A model generated the notes under the pieces. That model was not told the origin of the DNA and made no database searches. It saw nothing but the letters and a program-made list of their open reading frames with translations. From an uncultured Christensenella sp. (GTDB taxonomy: Bacteria; Bacillota; Clostridia; Christensenellales; UBA1750), in assembly GCA_905193155.1 (NCBI GenBank), contig CAJJNQ010000022.1, positions 1 to 40,968 of the forward strand: a stretch of 40,968 bases of DNA, written 5' to 3'. A program made the translations under genes and the position numbers. Numbering within the stretch: position 1 is the first letter of the stretch; every line of letters begins with the position of its first letter. Positions 14,828 to 24,233 of this stretch are shown piece after piece.

Positions 14828-17275
14828 TCAGCGGATGTCGTAGACCGAGCGGACGCGCAGGCCGGAGGGCTGTCCGGAGAGGATGCGCACGCGGGTCTCG
14901 CCGGCGTTCATATCGAAGAAGTTATCGGAGAGCTTGAGCGTATCGTCCGCATTGAGGATCTGCACGCCGCGGGCGTAGGCAGCGGCAGTGACGACGATCT
15001 CATCCCCCTCGACGCGCAAGGCGAGCTGCGGGTCAGCAAAGCGGAAGTGCTTCGGTGCGCAGAACAGCGCGGTGCCGGAGGCGGCGGGCGCGCCGTTTTC
15101 CGTCATCTGGTAGGCGATGTAGTCGCCGAAGGTGTCCGCGTCGGCAAAGTCCTCGTATTCCAGCCATTTGGAGGAAAGCGGCTCCACGGTCACGGTTTCA
15201 CGGCCTTGGCGGATCACGGATGCGTCGGCGCGGCGCAGCTGCCAGGTCACTTCCACCGTGTGGGAACGCATGGTCTCGTTCTCCACGCACAGGCGCATGC
15301 CCTTTTTCAGCGCATTTTCCTCGTATTCATAGCGCTCGAAGTTGATGTTGGGATTCTGGGTAAGCAGGCCTTCCTCGGCGCAGGAGAGCGTCAGCGGCCG
15401 GAAGAAGCGCTTGGCGGCGTAATGCAGCGCCTTCCAGCGGCCGCAATAGTCGATCGACGCCCAGGAGATCACCGGCCAGCAGTCGTTGAGCTGCCAGTAG
15501 ATCGCGCCCATGCAGCGCCCGCGGTTGCGGCGGAAGTGCTCCACGCCGTAGCGGATCGCATCCGCCTGTAGCAGCTGCGAGGCGTAGACAAAGGCATCAA
15601 AGCTCGTGGGATAAAGGTAGGTCTGGTAGAGATAGTTCATGATCTTGCCGTTGGCGGCGTTATTGCGCTGGTGCTTCTCCATGACATAGGAGAAGGGATT
15701 GCAATCCTCCGGCAGCGCAAAGGTCTTGACGGTCTCCACCGACGGGAACGACTGGAAGCCGAATTCCGAAAGATAGCGGAAATAGTAGCGGCGGTAATCG
15801 GTAAAGGGCACATTGCCGTGCCAGACGTCCCAATAGTGTACGTCTCCGCGGTCAAAGCCGTTGGGATCGTCGAATCCGCCGCCGGACGAGGGCGAGGCCG
15901 GCCAATAGAAGGTCTGCGGATCGAGCTCCTTGAGCACTTTGGGCAGGATGTATTCATACATCTTGACGTAGTCGGATTTCTGGATGGGCGTTTTGACCCA
16001 GAGGCCGCGCTCGACGAACATCTCCATCTCGTTGTTGCCGCACCACAGGGCCAGCGACGCATGGTGGCGCAGGCGCTTGATGTTGTCGGCAAACTCCGCG
16101 CGGATGTTGTCCTCGAATTCGTCGGTGAGGTTGTAAACCGCGCAGGCAAACAGGAAATCCTGCCACACCATCAGGCCCATCTCGTCGCAGGCGTCGTAGA
16201 ACCAGTCGTCGGGATAATAGCCGCCGCCCCAGACGCGGATGGTGTTGAAGTGCGCCTCCTTGCACTGCCGGAGCAGCTCGCGGGTGCGCGCCTCGTTGAT
16301 GCGCGGAAAGATGCTGTCCTCCGGAATGTAGTCCGCGCCCATGGCGAAGACCTGCACGCCGTTGACCTCATGGGCAAAGGATTCGCCGTAGGCATCCTTT
16401 TCGATGTGCATGGTCAGCGTGCGCAGACCGATGCGCTTTTTCCACGCATCCACCTGCTTGCCGCCCGCGTAAAGGCGCACCTCCACGGTATAGAGCGGCT
16501 GCGCGCCGAAGCCGTTGGGCCACCAGAGCTGCGGCCGTTCGATCACGATCTCCTCCGGGCTGCCCTTGCAGAGCGTCTCCTTGCCGTCCGGATCGGTGAT
16601 CAGCACGGTATAGCCCATCAGCGCCTCGCGGTCGTAAACGTCCGCGTCCACGTCAAAGTGCAGCGTCACCTTTCCGTCCTCATGCTTCTGGGTGACATAG
16701 ACGCTGTCCACGCGCGCCTTTTCGATGCCGAGGAGCTTGACCGGCCGCCAGAGCCCCGCGTCGGGCAGGCGGGGACCCCAGTCCCAGCCGAACATGCAGT
16801 GGGTCTTGCGCAGGTTGGCAAAGCCCACCATCGCTTCCTCCGAACCGTCGGCGACGTTGTGCTTGTATTCCTCTTTGATAAAGCGGGTGGGTGAGTGCAG
16901 CAGCACGCGCAGCTCGTTGCCCTCTTCCTTCAGCAGATCCTTGACCTCGAATTCAAACGTGCGGTGCATATTCTCAGTGCGGCCGAGCTTCTCGCCGTTC
17001 AGGAAAATGTCCGCCACGGTATCGATGCCTTCAAAGCGCAGCAGCACCGCGTCGCTCTTGAACAGCGCCTTGTCCGCCGCAAACTCCGTTTTGTATTCAT
17101 AGTCGTGATCCATCCGCTTCAGCGCCTTGGGGAAATTGTCGCGCCAGAAGGGATCGTCCATCTTTCCGTTCTGCATCAAATCATGGTAGACCGAGCCGGG
17201 CACGGACGCCGGCAGGAATTCTTCCCATCCCGCCTGCCGCATCTGCCAGCCGCTGTGAATTTCCGCTGTGATCAT
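14828..17275 (-). CDS. GH2 beta-mannosidase
   Basis: An 815-residue protein without signal peptide, matching intracellular beta-mannosidases that release mannose from the non-reducing end of mannosides. Order: N-terminal jelly-roll (about 1-190, ending DWGPRLPDAGLWRPV), immunoglobulin-like domain, TIM barrel from about 300 with IRVWGGGYYPDDWFYDACDE, acid/base Glu near 416 in WCGNNEMEMF, nucleophile Glu near 504 in SEFGFQSFPS, then YWQLNDCWPVISWAS and C-terminal beta domains. The start at 17275 (MITAEIHSGW) is preceded by AAAGGAG with an 11-base gap; an upstream in-frame ATG would lie over the -10 box. Monocistronic, with its own promoter and terminator. Confidence 0.92.
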   Translation of the reverse strand: MITAEIHSGWQMRQAGWEEFLPASVPGSVYHDLMQNGKMDDPFWRDNFPKALKRMDHDYEYKTEFAADKALFKSDAVLLRFEGIDTVADIFLNGEKLGRTENMHRTFEFEVKDLLKEEGNELRVLLHSPTRFIKEEYKHNVADGSEEAMVGFANLRKTHCMFGWDWGPRLPDAGLWRPVKLLGIEKARVDSVYVTQKHEDGKVTLHFDVDADVYDREALMGYTVLITDPDGKETLCKGSPEEIVIERPQLWWPNGFGAQPLYTVEVRLYAGGKQVDAWKKRIGLRTLTMHIEKDAYGESFAHEVNGVQVFAMGADYIPEDSIFPRINEARTRELLRQCKEAHFNTIRVWGGGYYPDDWFYDACDEMGLMVWQDFLFACAVYNLTDEFEDNIRAEFADNIKRLRHHASLALWCGNNEMEMFVERGLWVKTPIQKSDYVKMYEYILPKVLKELDPQTFYWPASPSSGGGFDDPNGFDRGDVHYWDVWHGNVPFTDYRRYYFRYLSEFGFQSFPSVETVKTFALPEDCNPFSYVMEKHQRNNAANGKIMNYLYQTYLYPTSFDAFVYASQLLQADAIRYGVEHFRRNRGRCMGAIYWQLNDCWPVISWASIDYCGRWKALHYAAKRFFRPLTLSCAEEGLLTQNPNINFERYEYEENALKKGMRLCVENETMRSHTVEVTWQLRRADASVIRQGRETVTVEPLSSKWLEYEDFADADTFGDYIAYQMTENGAPAASGTALFCAPKHFRFADPQLALRVEGDEIVVTAAAYARGVQILNADDTLKLSDNFFDMNAGETRVRILSGQPSGLRVRSVYDIR

Positions 17276-17315
17276 AAAAATGACTGCTCCTTTACGCTTA
17301 GAGTCCTCGTTTCTC

Positions 17316-17345
17316 ATTATAAAACCCATCAAAAAGAACTGTAAA
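17316..17345 (-). promoter_or_regulatory. Promoter of beta-mannosidase gene
   Basis: TTTACA (17345-17340), 18 bp, TATAAT (17321-17316): eleven of twelve consensus bases. Confidence 0.7.
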
Positions 17346-17367
17346 GGCAGAATGCGTGAAGAGGATC

Positions 17368-17398
17368 AAAAAATCCCCCCGCCCTGAAACAGCGGAGG
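17368..17398 (-). terminator. Terminator of lipoprotein/hydrolase unit
   Basis: On the minus strand CCTCCGC (17398-17392) pairs with GCGGGGG (17382-17376, one G-T), then ATTTTTT (17374-17368). Confidence 0.7.
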
Positions 17399-17418
17399 GA
17401 GGATGCGCCGCGCCCTGC

Positions 17419-18174
17419 TCAACAAAAGCCCGCCGCGCGCAAAACGCCCAGAAAACAGTCTTGCACCTGCATAAGGTCGTCCGGTGGATAGTGAAGGTGC
17501 GTCGATTCCGCCAGGGTTTCGGCCTGAGCCAACGGGCAGCTCAGCAGCCGCTCCCGCGACCGTACGGAATCCACCATTTCGTCCCGTGCGGAAAACAGCG
17601 CCATCGTCGGCACGGCCAGGCGGGAAACGCTTTTCCGCGTGCTGCGGCTGAGCGCGAACAGCGCCGCATACTTGGAAATCCAGCCCAAATACACGGGCAG
17701 AAAGCGGTTGGGTTCAATGGAGCAGGCCGCCCGCGCCCAATGCGCCTCTTCATCGTCCTCCGGAATGCAGTCCAGCCCCACGCGAATCGGCGCCCGCAGC
17801 GCCCGCAGCCGAAAGTCAATGAACAACGGCGGCGCAAGCAGAAACAGCGCCCGCAGACCGCAAGGGTCCGCAAGCGCCGCACGGATCGCCAGCAGGCAGC
17901 CCATCGAATGCCCGACGATCACGACGTTTTCATACCGCGCGCACAAATCGGACAGCGCCGAATCCACCTGGTCTTCCCACTGCGCCATCGAAGCCTTCGC
18001 AAAGTCCTGCGCGCTGCCGCCATGCCCCGCAAGCAGGAGGCTTGAGCAGGCGCAGTCCTCCGGCAGCAGCGGGAGCAGCGGCAAAAAGTGATCCGGCGTG
18101 CCCACAATGCCGTGCAGAAACAGCACGGCGTTCTTTCCGCCCGGCACGTCCCGCCGGTAAGGCCGATGCGGCAT
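17419..18174 (-). CDS. Alpha/beta hydrolase (carboxylesterase/lipase-like)
   Basis: A 251-residue cytoplasmic protein: oxyanion LFLHGIVGTPDHF, nucleophile Ser in VGHSMGCLLA (about residue 90), Asp in SARDEMVD and His in ESTHLHYPPD. The pattern resembles serine carboxylesterases and monoacylglycerol-lipase-like proteins. I choose ATG 18174 because GAGGTGAT is correctly placed; a GTG at 18183 would overlap that site. It lies 23 bp downstream of a lipoprotein gene and shares its transcript. Substrate unknown. Confidence 0.8.
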   Translation of the reverse strand: MPHRPYRRDVPGGKNAVLFLHGIVGTPDHFLPLLPLLPEDCACSSLLLAGHGGSAQDFAKASMAQWEDQVDSALSDLCARYENVVIVGHSMGCLLAIRAALADPCGLRALFLLAPPLFIDFRLRALRAPIRVGLDCIPEDDEEAHWARAACSIEPNRFLPVYLGWISKYAALFALSRSTRKSVSRLAVPTMALFSARDEMVDSVRSRERLLSCPLAQAETLAESTHLHYPPDDLMQVQDCFLGVLRAAGFC

Positions 18175-18197
18175 GGGGATCACCTCGCCTGTGTCTT

Positions 18198-18800
18198 TTA
18201 CGAAAGGGAATCGGAGGAGAAGGTCACGGTCACGGCATAGACGCGCTCACAGCCCAGCTTTTCGTATTCCTCCGGGTGGAAGAAATACTCCGGCGAATAG
18301 CTCACCGTCTTATCACCCGAATCGAGAATCTGGATCATCAGCGGGATTTCCTGATCGGTCACAATCGCCGTGGGCGCAGAAAGCGCCGATGTCGCCACGG
18401 CAAGGCCGGTCAGGTCTTCCTCCGGATAGGCCTGCTTGATGGCGCTGGTGCCGTGGTCATCCTGCACGGCAAAGCGGATCTCGCCCGAATTGGGGTTCAT
18501 GGTCAGCGCAATACGGCCCTTTTCGCCGCTGACGGCGAAGCTGCCGCCGCCGAAGGCCTTCCATGCGCCGTTTTGCAGCTCATAGCGCTCCACGCGCACC
18601 GAGCGCAGCGCGTTGTCGGTCGTAAAGTCAAACACCGAGGTCTGGCTGCCGCCGAGCAGCGTCAGCACGGCGTTTTCCTCTTCCGTCATCTCCGCCGGAC
18701 GCAGCGACTGCGCGGCATTGACCGCCGTCTGACCGGCGCAGGCCGTCAGCATCAGCAAAAGCAGCAGCGCGCCAAGCGCCGCGAAAATCCTCTTTTTCAT
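18198..18800 (-). CDS. Secreted lipoprotein of unknown function
   Basis: A 200-residue protein with a clear lipoprotein signal: MKKR, a Leu-rich core and lipobox LTAC (Cys near residue 21). The mature part is mostly beta-type with acidic character (FDFTTDNALRSVRVERYEL, FAVSGEKGRIALTMN) and has no family I recognise. The start at 18800 follows GGGAGGG; a 26-residue upstream extension would destroy the signal peptide. It lies 74 bp downstream of gerC and has its own promoter, so it may be expressed outside sporulation as well as by read-through from the ger operon. Confidence 0.72.
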   Translation of the reverse strand: MKKRIFAALGALLLLLMLTACAGQTAVNAAQSLRPAEMTEEENAVLTLLGGSQTSVFDFTTDNALRSVRVERYELQNGAWKAFGGGSFAVSGEKGRIALTMNPNSGEIRFAVQDDHGTSAIKQAYPEEDLTGLAVATSALSAPTAIVTDQEIPLMIQILDSGDKTVSYSPEYFFHPEEYEKLGCERVYAVTVTFSSDSLS

Positions 18801-18833
18801 GCAGAAACCCTCCCATCGGATCACTCTGGCATT

Positions 18834-18862
18834 ATTGTAGCAGAAACTCTTCCCGCCGTAAA
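18834..18862 (-). promoter_or_regulatory. Promoter of lipoprotein/hydrolase unit
   Basis: TTTACG (18862-18857), 17 bp, TACAAT (18839-18834), located between gerC and the lipoprotein gene. Confidence 0.5.
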
Positions 18863-18874
18863 GCGGCAAGGCCT

Positions 18875-20026
18875 TCATCGAATGTCGATCTCAAACACCG
18901 CTTTTCGGTATAGTTCCGGCCAGTCCAGCGCTTCCCAGTCCATAAGCGTCCAAACGCGCATCCGCGCCCGCTCGCAAAAACCGACCGGGTCTGCGCCCCA
19001 TTGCTGGCACTTGATCAGCAGCGACGCAACGTCCTGCCGCAGCGCTTCAACATATTTCCCCGCATCCGCCTCGTCGCAGCGCACCGCCGCGCGAACGCGG
19101 ATCACCGGCGGCTCCTCCGGGCTTTCGGGCAGCCGAACCGAAAGGCGCGGCGCGCACTTGAGCTGGATCGCCGCGGCGCGCCCGTCCAGCACCAGGCTGA
19201 TTCGCTTCATCTCCCCGCTCAGCAGATTGCAAAGCTGGGTTTCATAGCCGTCCAGATAAAAGACCTCGTCTTCCGCAAATACCGCGCTGCCGCAGACATC
19301 CACCGCGTTTGCCGTGTTGCGGGACAGTTCCCCGGCCAGATACGCAGTATATTGCGCGCCGTGCGGCGGCGGGCTGTCGAGATACTGCATCCCGTTTACC
19401 GCGCAGAGCGCCGCCGCGGCGCTGCGTCCGGGCGTGGTCAGCCGCGCATAAAAAGTGCTCAGCGTGATCTGCGGCGCAACGCCCCGCTGCGTCAGCTCCC
19501 GTGTCTGCGCCGCCTGGGATTTGGACAGCCGCGCGCCGAAGAGCGGCGTCTGCTCGGCCAGCACGTCCTCCGCCCTGCCGCGGGTTAGAAACACATAGGC
19601 CGTCGGCCGCGCGCCGTGGGCAGTGAGGATCGAGGCGAGGCTCCCCCGCAGCAGCTCCGGCCGGGCAGACAGCGCCTCGCTGAGGAACACGCCTCGCAGC
19701 TGATTCAAATCCACGCTTCGGGGCGTGACCATCCGCAGCAGCGCCATGCAGGCGCTGAAATTCTCCCCTTCCACCTGCTCGATCAGATAGCCGTCCTTGG
19801 CAAGCTCGCTCTCCTCCCCGCCGGAGGAGCCTTCCGCCTTGCCCGTGGGTGTGATCTGCGGGAACTGCACCGTCAGCCGCAGCGCATTGCCCTTGCCGGT
19901 ATCCAGCGCCAGGTTCACCGCAAAGATCTGATCGCCCATGTCAACTGCGTCAAAGCAGCCGGAAAGCGGCAGCAGGAGCAGCGCCAGCAAGCCCACCAAC
20001 AGGCGTTTTTTGATCCGCTTACGCAT
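18875..20026 (-). CDS. gerC: Ger(x)C-type spore germination lipoprotein
   Basis: A 383-residue lipoprotein subunit of a GerA-type germinant receptor in the spore inner membrane. Lipobox LSGC follows a basic, Leu-rich signal (MRKRIKKRLLVGLLALLLL). Family features: CFDAVDMGDQIFAVNLALD at the mature N-terminus and a C-terminal helical domain (YVEALRQDVASLLIKCQQWGADPVGFCERARMR). Length fits GerC proteins. Its ATG overlaps the gerB stop by eight bases, so it is translationally coupled. GerC subunits are needed for receptor assembly; the germinant sensed cannot be predicted. Confidence 0.9.
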   Translation of the reverse strand: MRKRIKKRLLVGLLALLLLPLSGCFDAVDMGDQIFAVNLALDTGKGNALRLTVQFPQITPTGKAEGSSGGEESELAKDGYLIEQVEGENFSACMALLRMVTPRSVDLNQLRGVFLSEALSARPELLRGSLASILTAHGARPTAYVFLTRGRAEDVLAEQTPLFGARLSKSQAAQTRELTQRGVAPQITLSTFYARLTTPGRSAAAALCAVNGMQYLDSPPPHGAQYTAYLAGELSRNTANAVDVCGSAVFAEDEVFYLDGYETQLCNLLSGEMKRISLVLDGRAAAIQLKCAPRLSVRLPESPEEPPVIRVRAAVRCDEADAGKYVEALRQDVASLLIKCQQWGADPVGFCERARMRVWTLMDWEALDWPELYRKAVFEIDIR

Positions 20027-21065
20027 GGCGCGCCTCCTTTCCGCGGCGCAGCGCCCGGATTCTGGATACCGCCATGCCGGCGATCAGCGGGAGCAGCAGC
20101 AGTGCCTGCGTCTGCGCCTGCAAAAGAATTTGCAATTCCATCGGGCTGTGCTCCTCGTCCCAATACCCCAGCGCCAGCATCAGCAGCAGCGGGACGGGCA
20201 GCAGCGCCTTTTCCTTCACACCGGGCAGCGCCGCCTTCAGCCCGCGCCCTGCGGTGGAGAGCGCCGCGCTCATCGCCGCCATCTGCACCGGCAGCCACAC
20301 GAACGCAAACGGCGCGTGCACCCGCTGAAACGCCTGCGAAAAACCGCCCGCTGCGCTCAATCGGTGCAGAGGAAAGGAGTGATCCAGCACCAGCCCATCC
20401 GGGAAGAGCAGCGCATATGCCGCATAGCCGCCCGCGGCCAGCACCGTCGCCAGCAGCACCGCCCCCGCGCCGGAGGTTCTGCCCAGCCGGGGCTTGTCGA
20501 TCCACAGCAGCGGCAGCCACACGCCCGCCGCCAGCGCCGAAACCGCCGTGCCCGCCAGCTTCGGCAGCCCCGTGTCGAGCAGCGGGAAGAAGTGATAGAC
20601 ATCTGCCTGGCTCCACACCGACAGCAGCAGCACCGCCGCATACCCGATGGCCAGCGCCGGGGCGATCAGCCGCAGCGGCCGCGCCACCGAGCACATCCCC
20701 AGGCACCCCGTCAGGATCAGCACCGGCAAAAGGATCAGCAGCGTATACCAGCGCGGCGATTGCTGCAGCAGGAACGTCGTCAGCATCGTCAGCGTGTCGC
20801 GCAGGGCTGTCGCGCCCACCAGCGTCATCAGCAGCGCCACGCACAGCGCCGCAGGGCGGCCGAGGTTCAGCAGCCCCTCTTCCGGGGCAAGGCGTTGCAG
20901 CAATGCGGTCAGCCCCGCCAGCGCCAGCCCGCCAACCAGCACCGGCAGCCACACCGCGTTCCCGCAGGCGTCCAGAAAGCCCTCCGTCGAGGAAGAAAAC
21001 CACTGTGCCGTCAGCAGCGCGGCCAACAGCGCTGTCATCCCGCCCGATTGAATGTGATGGTTCAC
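20019..21065 (-). CDS. gerB: GerAB-type germination permease
   Basis: A 348-residue protein of about ten membrane helices from the endospore germination permease family (amino acid/polyamine/organocation-like fold). In GerAB proteins this subunit binds the germinant or forms an ion/solute path. The start GTG at 21065 overlaps the gerA stop as GTGA and has GGGAGG nine bases upstream; the ATG at 21089 has no ribosome site. The N-terminus (VNHHIQSGGMTALLAALL) fits a family start. The C-terminus ends SRIRALRRGKEARHA. Confidence 0.87.
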   Translation of the reverse strand: MNHHIQSGGMTALLAALLTAQWFSSSTEGFLDACGNAVWLPVLVGGLALAGLTALLQRLAPEEGLLNLGRPAALCVALLMTLVGATALRDTLTMLTTFLLQQSPRWYTLLILLPVLILTGCLGMCSVARPLRLIAPALAIGYAAVLLLSVWSQADVYHFFPLLDTGLPKLAGTAVSALAAGVWLPLLWIDKPRLGRTSGAGAVLLATVLAAGGYAAYALLFPDGLVLDHSFPLHRLSAAGGFSQAFQRVHAPFAFVWLPVQMAAMSAALSTAGRGLKAALPGVKEKALLPVPLLLMLALGYWDEEHSPMELQILLQAQTQALLLLPLIAGMAVSRIRALRRGKEARHA

Positions 21066-22561
21066 GGCTTTTCCCCTCCCTTCTCCCATCCGCGCGGCGC
21101 AGAGGTCCGGCGCGGCTTTTGCGGGTGCGCCATGCCGGGGCGCTTTTGCTGCCAGCGCTCCGGGAAACGCCAGAAGAGGTCGCCGTTATGCCGCATCGCC
21201 GGGACGGCAGGCGCGAAATACGGCGTGCCGAAGCTTTCCATCGCGCATCCCGCGCAGAGCAGCAGCGCCAGCGCCACGGCAATCCCCGCAAAGCCTGCCA
21301 GCGTCGAGGCCAGCAGCAGGAACAGCCGCGCAATGCGCAGCGCCAGCGAAAGCGGGTAGCTCGGCACAGAGAACAGCCCCAGGCCCGCCACCGACACGAT
21401 GATGATGAGCAGGGGCGAGATCAGGTTGGCGCTCACCGCCGCCTGCCCCAGCACCAGCCCGCCCACGATGCCGAGCGCGTTGCCCATGTCCCCCGGCATC
21501 CGCAAGCTCGCCTCGTTGATTAAGTCAAACACAAAATCCATCAAAAACAATTCCAGCGTCACCGAAAGCGGCACCAGCGTATACCCTTCCAGGATTGACG
21601 TGAGCAGATCCATCGGCAGCAGCTCCTGATGATACAGTAGCAGCGCGTTGTAAAGCGCCGGCAGCAGCAGCGCCAAAAAGAACCCCAGCACCCGCACGAT
21701 GCGCAGAAAGCTGCCGTACTGCCAGCGCAGCGCATGGTCGTCCGGCGTGTGCAGAAAGGTCCAGAACGTGCCGGGCATCGCCAGCGCATGGGGCGCGCCG
21801 TCGCAGAGCACCACCGCCATGCCGTCGGTCAGAAAGCTGGCCGTGCGGTCGGGGCGCTCGGTCTGCACGATCTGCGGCAGCAGCTGCCGCGGATTGTCCT
21901 CGATGAGCTGCTGGAGCTGCCCGATGGACAGCAGCCGGTCGATGCCTACGCCGCTCAAGCGCCTTCGGCACTCCGCAATCAGCTTCCGGCTGGTCACGCC
22001 GCTTAAGTACACCAGCGCAACCTTAGTCGAAGAGGTCGCCCCGATGTTGTGCATCTCCGCTACTAGGTCGGGGGTGCGCAGGATGCGGCGCAGCAGCGTC
22101 AAATTGGTGCGCAGCGATTCATTGAACGCCTCGTGCGAGGCAAAGGCGGTGTTTTCAATCAGCGGCTGATTAACGCTGCGGGTATCATAGCCCTGCGTTT
22201 CCGCCAGCACCGCCTGCGCGCAGCCGTCGATGAGCACGGCGCAGTTGCCGTCCAGCAGAAATTCCGCGATGTTCTGCACGCGTTCCTCCGTCTCACCCGT
22301 GCCGGTGGGCAGCACCTTGTCCAGCAGCGCCTGTGCGCGCGTCTCCGGCGGGAGCGAGCCGAAGGGCGGCGCGTTCATCAGCGGCCGCAGCACGGCGCTT
22401 TCGATGTTCCGCCTACTCGCCATTCCGTCGATGCAGAGCACCGCCAGCCGCACGCCGCCCGGTTTCAATTCCCGCACGACAAAATCCTGATTCTCCGGCG
22501 CATGGAACAGCTCCCGAAAGGTGTGCAGGTTTTCTTCCAACGAAGGGGTCAGTTTTTCCAC
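21062..22561 (-). CDS. gerA: GerA-type spore germination protein
   Basis: A 499-residue protein with a soluble N-terminal region (about 1-265: FVVRELKPGGVRLAVLCIDGM, then the conserved SVNQPLIENTAF and LVYLSG) and a C-terminal membrane domain of four to five helices (DGMAVVLCDGAP, LPALYNALLLYHQELLP, EASLRMPGDMGNALGIVGGLVLGQAAV). These are GerA/SpoVAF hallmarks. The GTG start at 22561 lies seven bases after AAGGAGG; an upstream frame would pass through the promoter and the pyrH terminator. First gene of gerA-gerB-gerC. Confidence 0.9.
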   Translation of the reverse strand: MEKLTPSLEENLHTFRELFHAPENQDFVVRELKPGGVRLAVLCIDGMASRRNIESAVLRPLMNAPPFGSLPPETRAQALLDKVLPTGTGETEERVQNIAEFLLDGNCAVLIDGCAQAVLAETQGYDTRSVNQPLIENTAFASHEAFNESLRTNLTLLRRILRTPDLVAEMHNIGATSSTKVALVYLSGVTSRKLIAECRRRLSGVGIDRLLSIGQLQQLIEDNPRQLLPQIVQTERPDRTASFLTDGMAVVLCDGAPHALAMPGTFWTFLHTPDDHALRWQYGSFLRIVRVLGFFLALLLPALYNALLLYHQELLPMDLLTSILEGYTLVPLSVTLELFLMDFVFDLINEASLRMPGDMGNALGIVGGLVLGQAAVSANLISPLLIIIVSVAGLGLFSVPSYPLSLALRIARLFLLLASTLAGFAGIAVALALLLCAGCAMESFGTPYFAPAVPAMRHNGDLFWRFPERWQQKRPGMAHPQKPRRTSAPRGWEKGGEKP

Positions 22562-22596
22562 GACCACGCCTCCTTTTTTCCTGATTCTACCTTGCT

Positions 22597-22627
22597 TATT
22601 ATGGAAAAAAAGGCGGCGGGTTATGTA
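22597..22627 (-). promoter_or_regulatory. Sigma-G-like promoter of ger operon
   Basis: TACATA (22627-22622), 18 bp, CATAATA (22603-22597) on the minus strand match the forespore sigma-G pattern (TGAATA and CATACTA in Bacillus) at 4/6 and 6/7 positions. The -10 lies 35 bp before the GTG start. Forespore control is the known behaviour of ger receptors. Confidence 0.55.
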
Positions 22628-22669
22628 TAAAAAAGCGCCCGCATGGGAGAAAATTCCCACACGGGCGCT
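22628..22669 (-). terminator. Terminator of rpsB-tsf-pyrH operon
   Basis: AGCGCCCG (22634-22641) pairs with CGGGCGCT (22662-22669) and TGGGA pairs with TCCCA inside; on the minus strand TTTTTT follows at once. Confidence 0.9.
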
Positions 22670-22687
22670 GCTTTATGCCGGTTCGAA

Positions 22688-23422
22688 TCAGTGGATGATG
22701 GTGCCGATGCGCTCGCCGCAGGCGACGCGGCGGATGCTGTTTTCCGCCTTGAGGCCGAAGACGAGGATCGGGATGCGGTTATCCATGCACAGGGTGAGCG
22801 CGGAATTATCCATCACAGACAGGCCGCGGTCGATGACCTCGACATAGCCGATCTCCGGGATGGGCTGCGCGTTGGGATCCACCTTGGGATCCGCGGTGTA
22901 GACATAGTCGGTGTTCTTGGCCAGCAGCAGGGCTTCTGCGCCGATTTCCGCCGCACGCAGCGCCGCGGTGGTGTCGGTGGTGAAATAGGGGCTGCCGGTG
23001 CCGCAGGCGAAGATGACCACGCGGCCCTTTTCCAGATGGCGAATGGCGCGGCGGCGGATATAGGGCTCTGCAATCTGGCGCATCTCGATGGCGGTCTGCA
23101 CGCGGCACTGGATGTCGCTGCCGTCCGCCGCCTTGCCCATGCCCGCGCGCTCAATGGCGTCCTGCATGGCCAGCGCGTTGAGTACGGTGGAGAGCATGCC
23201 CATGTAGTCCGCCGTGGCGCGATCCATGGCCATCATGGCTCCCTCGCGGCCGCGCCAGATGTTGCCGCCGCCGATGACCAGCGCCACTTCCAGCCCGGAA
23301 GCCTCTAACTCCACGATCTCCTGCGCGACGCGCTCGATGGTTTCGGCGTTGAAGCCCTTGCCGTCCTTGCCCAGCGCCTCGCCGGACAGTTTGATCAGTA
23401 CCCGCTTGTAAATCGGTTTCAT
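22688..23422 (-). CDS. pyrH: UMP kinase
   Basis: A 244-residue amino-acid-kinase-fold enzyme that converts UMP to UDP in pyrimidine biosynthesis; bacterial members are hexamers regulated by GTP and UTP. Seen: KLSGEALG, VIGGGNIWRG, DYMGMLSTVLNALAMQDA, the RRAIRHLEKGRVVIFACGTG segment, and PYFTTDTTAALRAAEI. Length is standard. Third gene of the conserved rpsB-tsf-pyrH order, which in most bacteria is followed by frr; here frr is absent and a terminator and the ger operon come instead. GGGAGG precedes the ATG. Confidence 0.97.
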   Translation of the reverse strand: MKPIYKRVLIKLSGEALGKDGKGFNAETIERVAQEIVELEASGLEVALVIGGGNIWRGREGAMMAMDRATADYMGMLSTVLNALAMQDAIERAGMGKAADGSDIQCRVQTAIEMRQIAEPYIRRRAIRHLEKGRVVIFACGTGSPYFTTDTTAALRAAEIGAEALLLAKNTDYVYTADPKVDPNAQPIPEIGYVEVIDRGLSVMDNSALTLCMDNRIPILVFGLKAENSIRRVACGERIGTIIH

Positions 23423-23458
23423 AGCGGCATTTTCCTCCCTTTTCTCTCCCGTTTCCTC

Positions 23459-23489
23459 AAAAAAAGGGAACGCGAATGCGCTCCCTTTT
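23459..23489 (-). terminator. Terminator-like hairpin between tsf and pyrH
   Basis: AAAAGGGA (23462-23469) pairs with TCCCTTTT (23482-23489) and CGC pairs with GCG after one mismatch; a T7 run follows on the minus strand. It should reduce read-through from tsf into pyrH. Confidence 0.7.
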
Positions 23490-23501
23490 GATTTTTACAA
23501 A

Positions 23502-24155
<654 letters not shown>

Positions 24156-24191
24156 TTTAAGGTTCCTCCTTATCGTGTTTTCCTCAGGGAA

Positions 24192-24217
24192 AAGGGAGGT
24201 GGTAAAACGCCTCCCTT
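24192..24217 (-). terminator. Attenuator-like hairpin between rpsB and tsf
   Basis: AAGGGAGG (24192-24199) pairs with CCTCCCTT (24210-24217); only TTTT follows on the minus strand, so it is at best a partial terminator or a processing site. Confidence 0.45.
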
Positions 24218-24233
24218 GCAATGCATCAAATAA

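Noticed and set aside
19616..21523. 635-codon plus-strand frame over the ger genes
   Set aside because: Ala/Pro/Arg-rich shadow of gerB and gerA; no domain or ribosome site.
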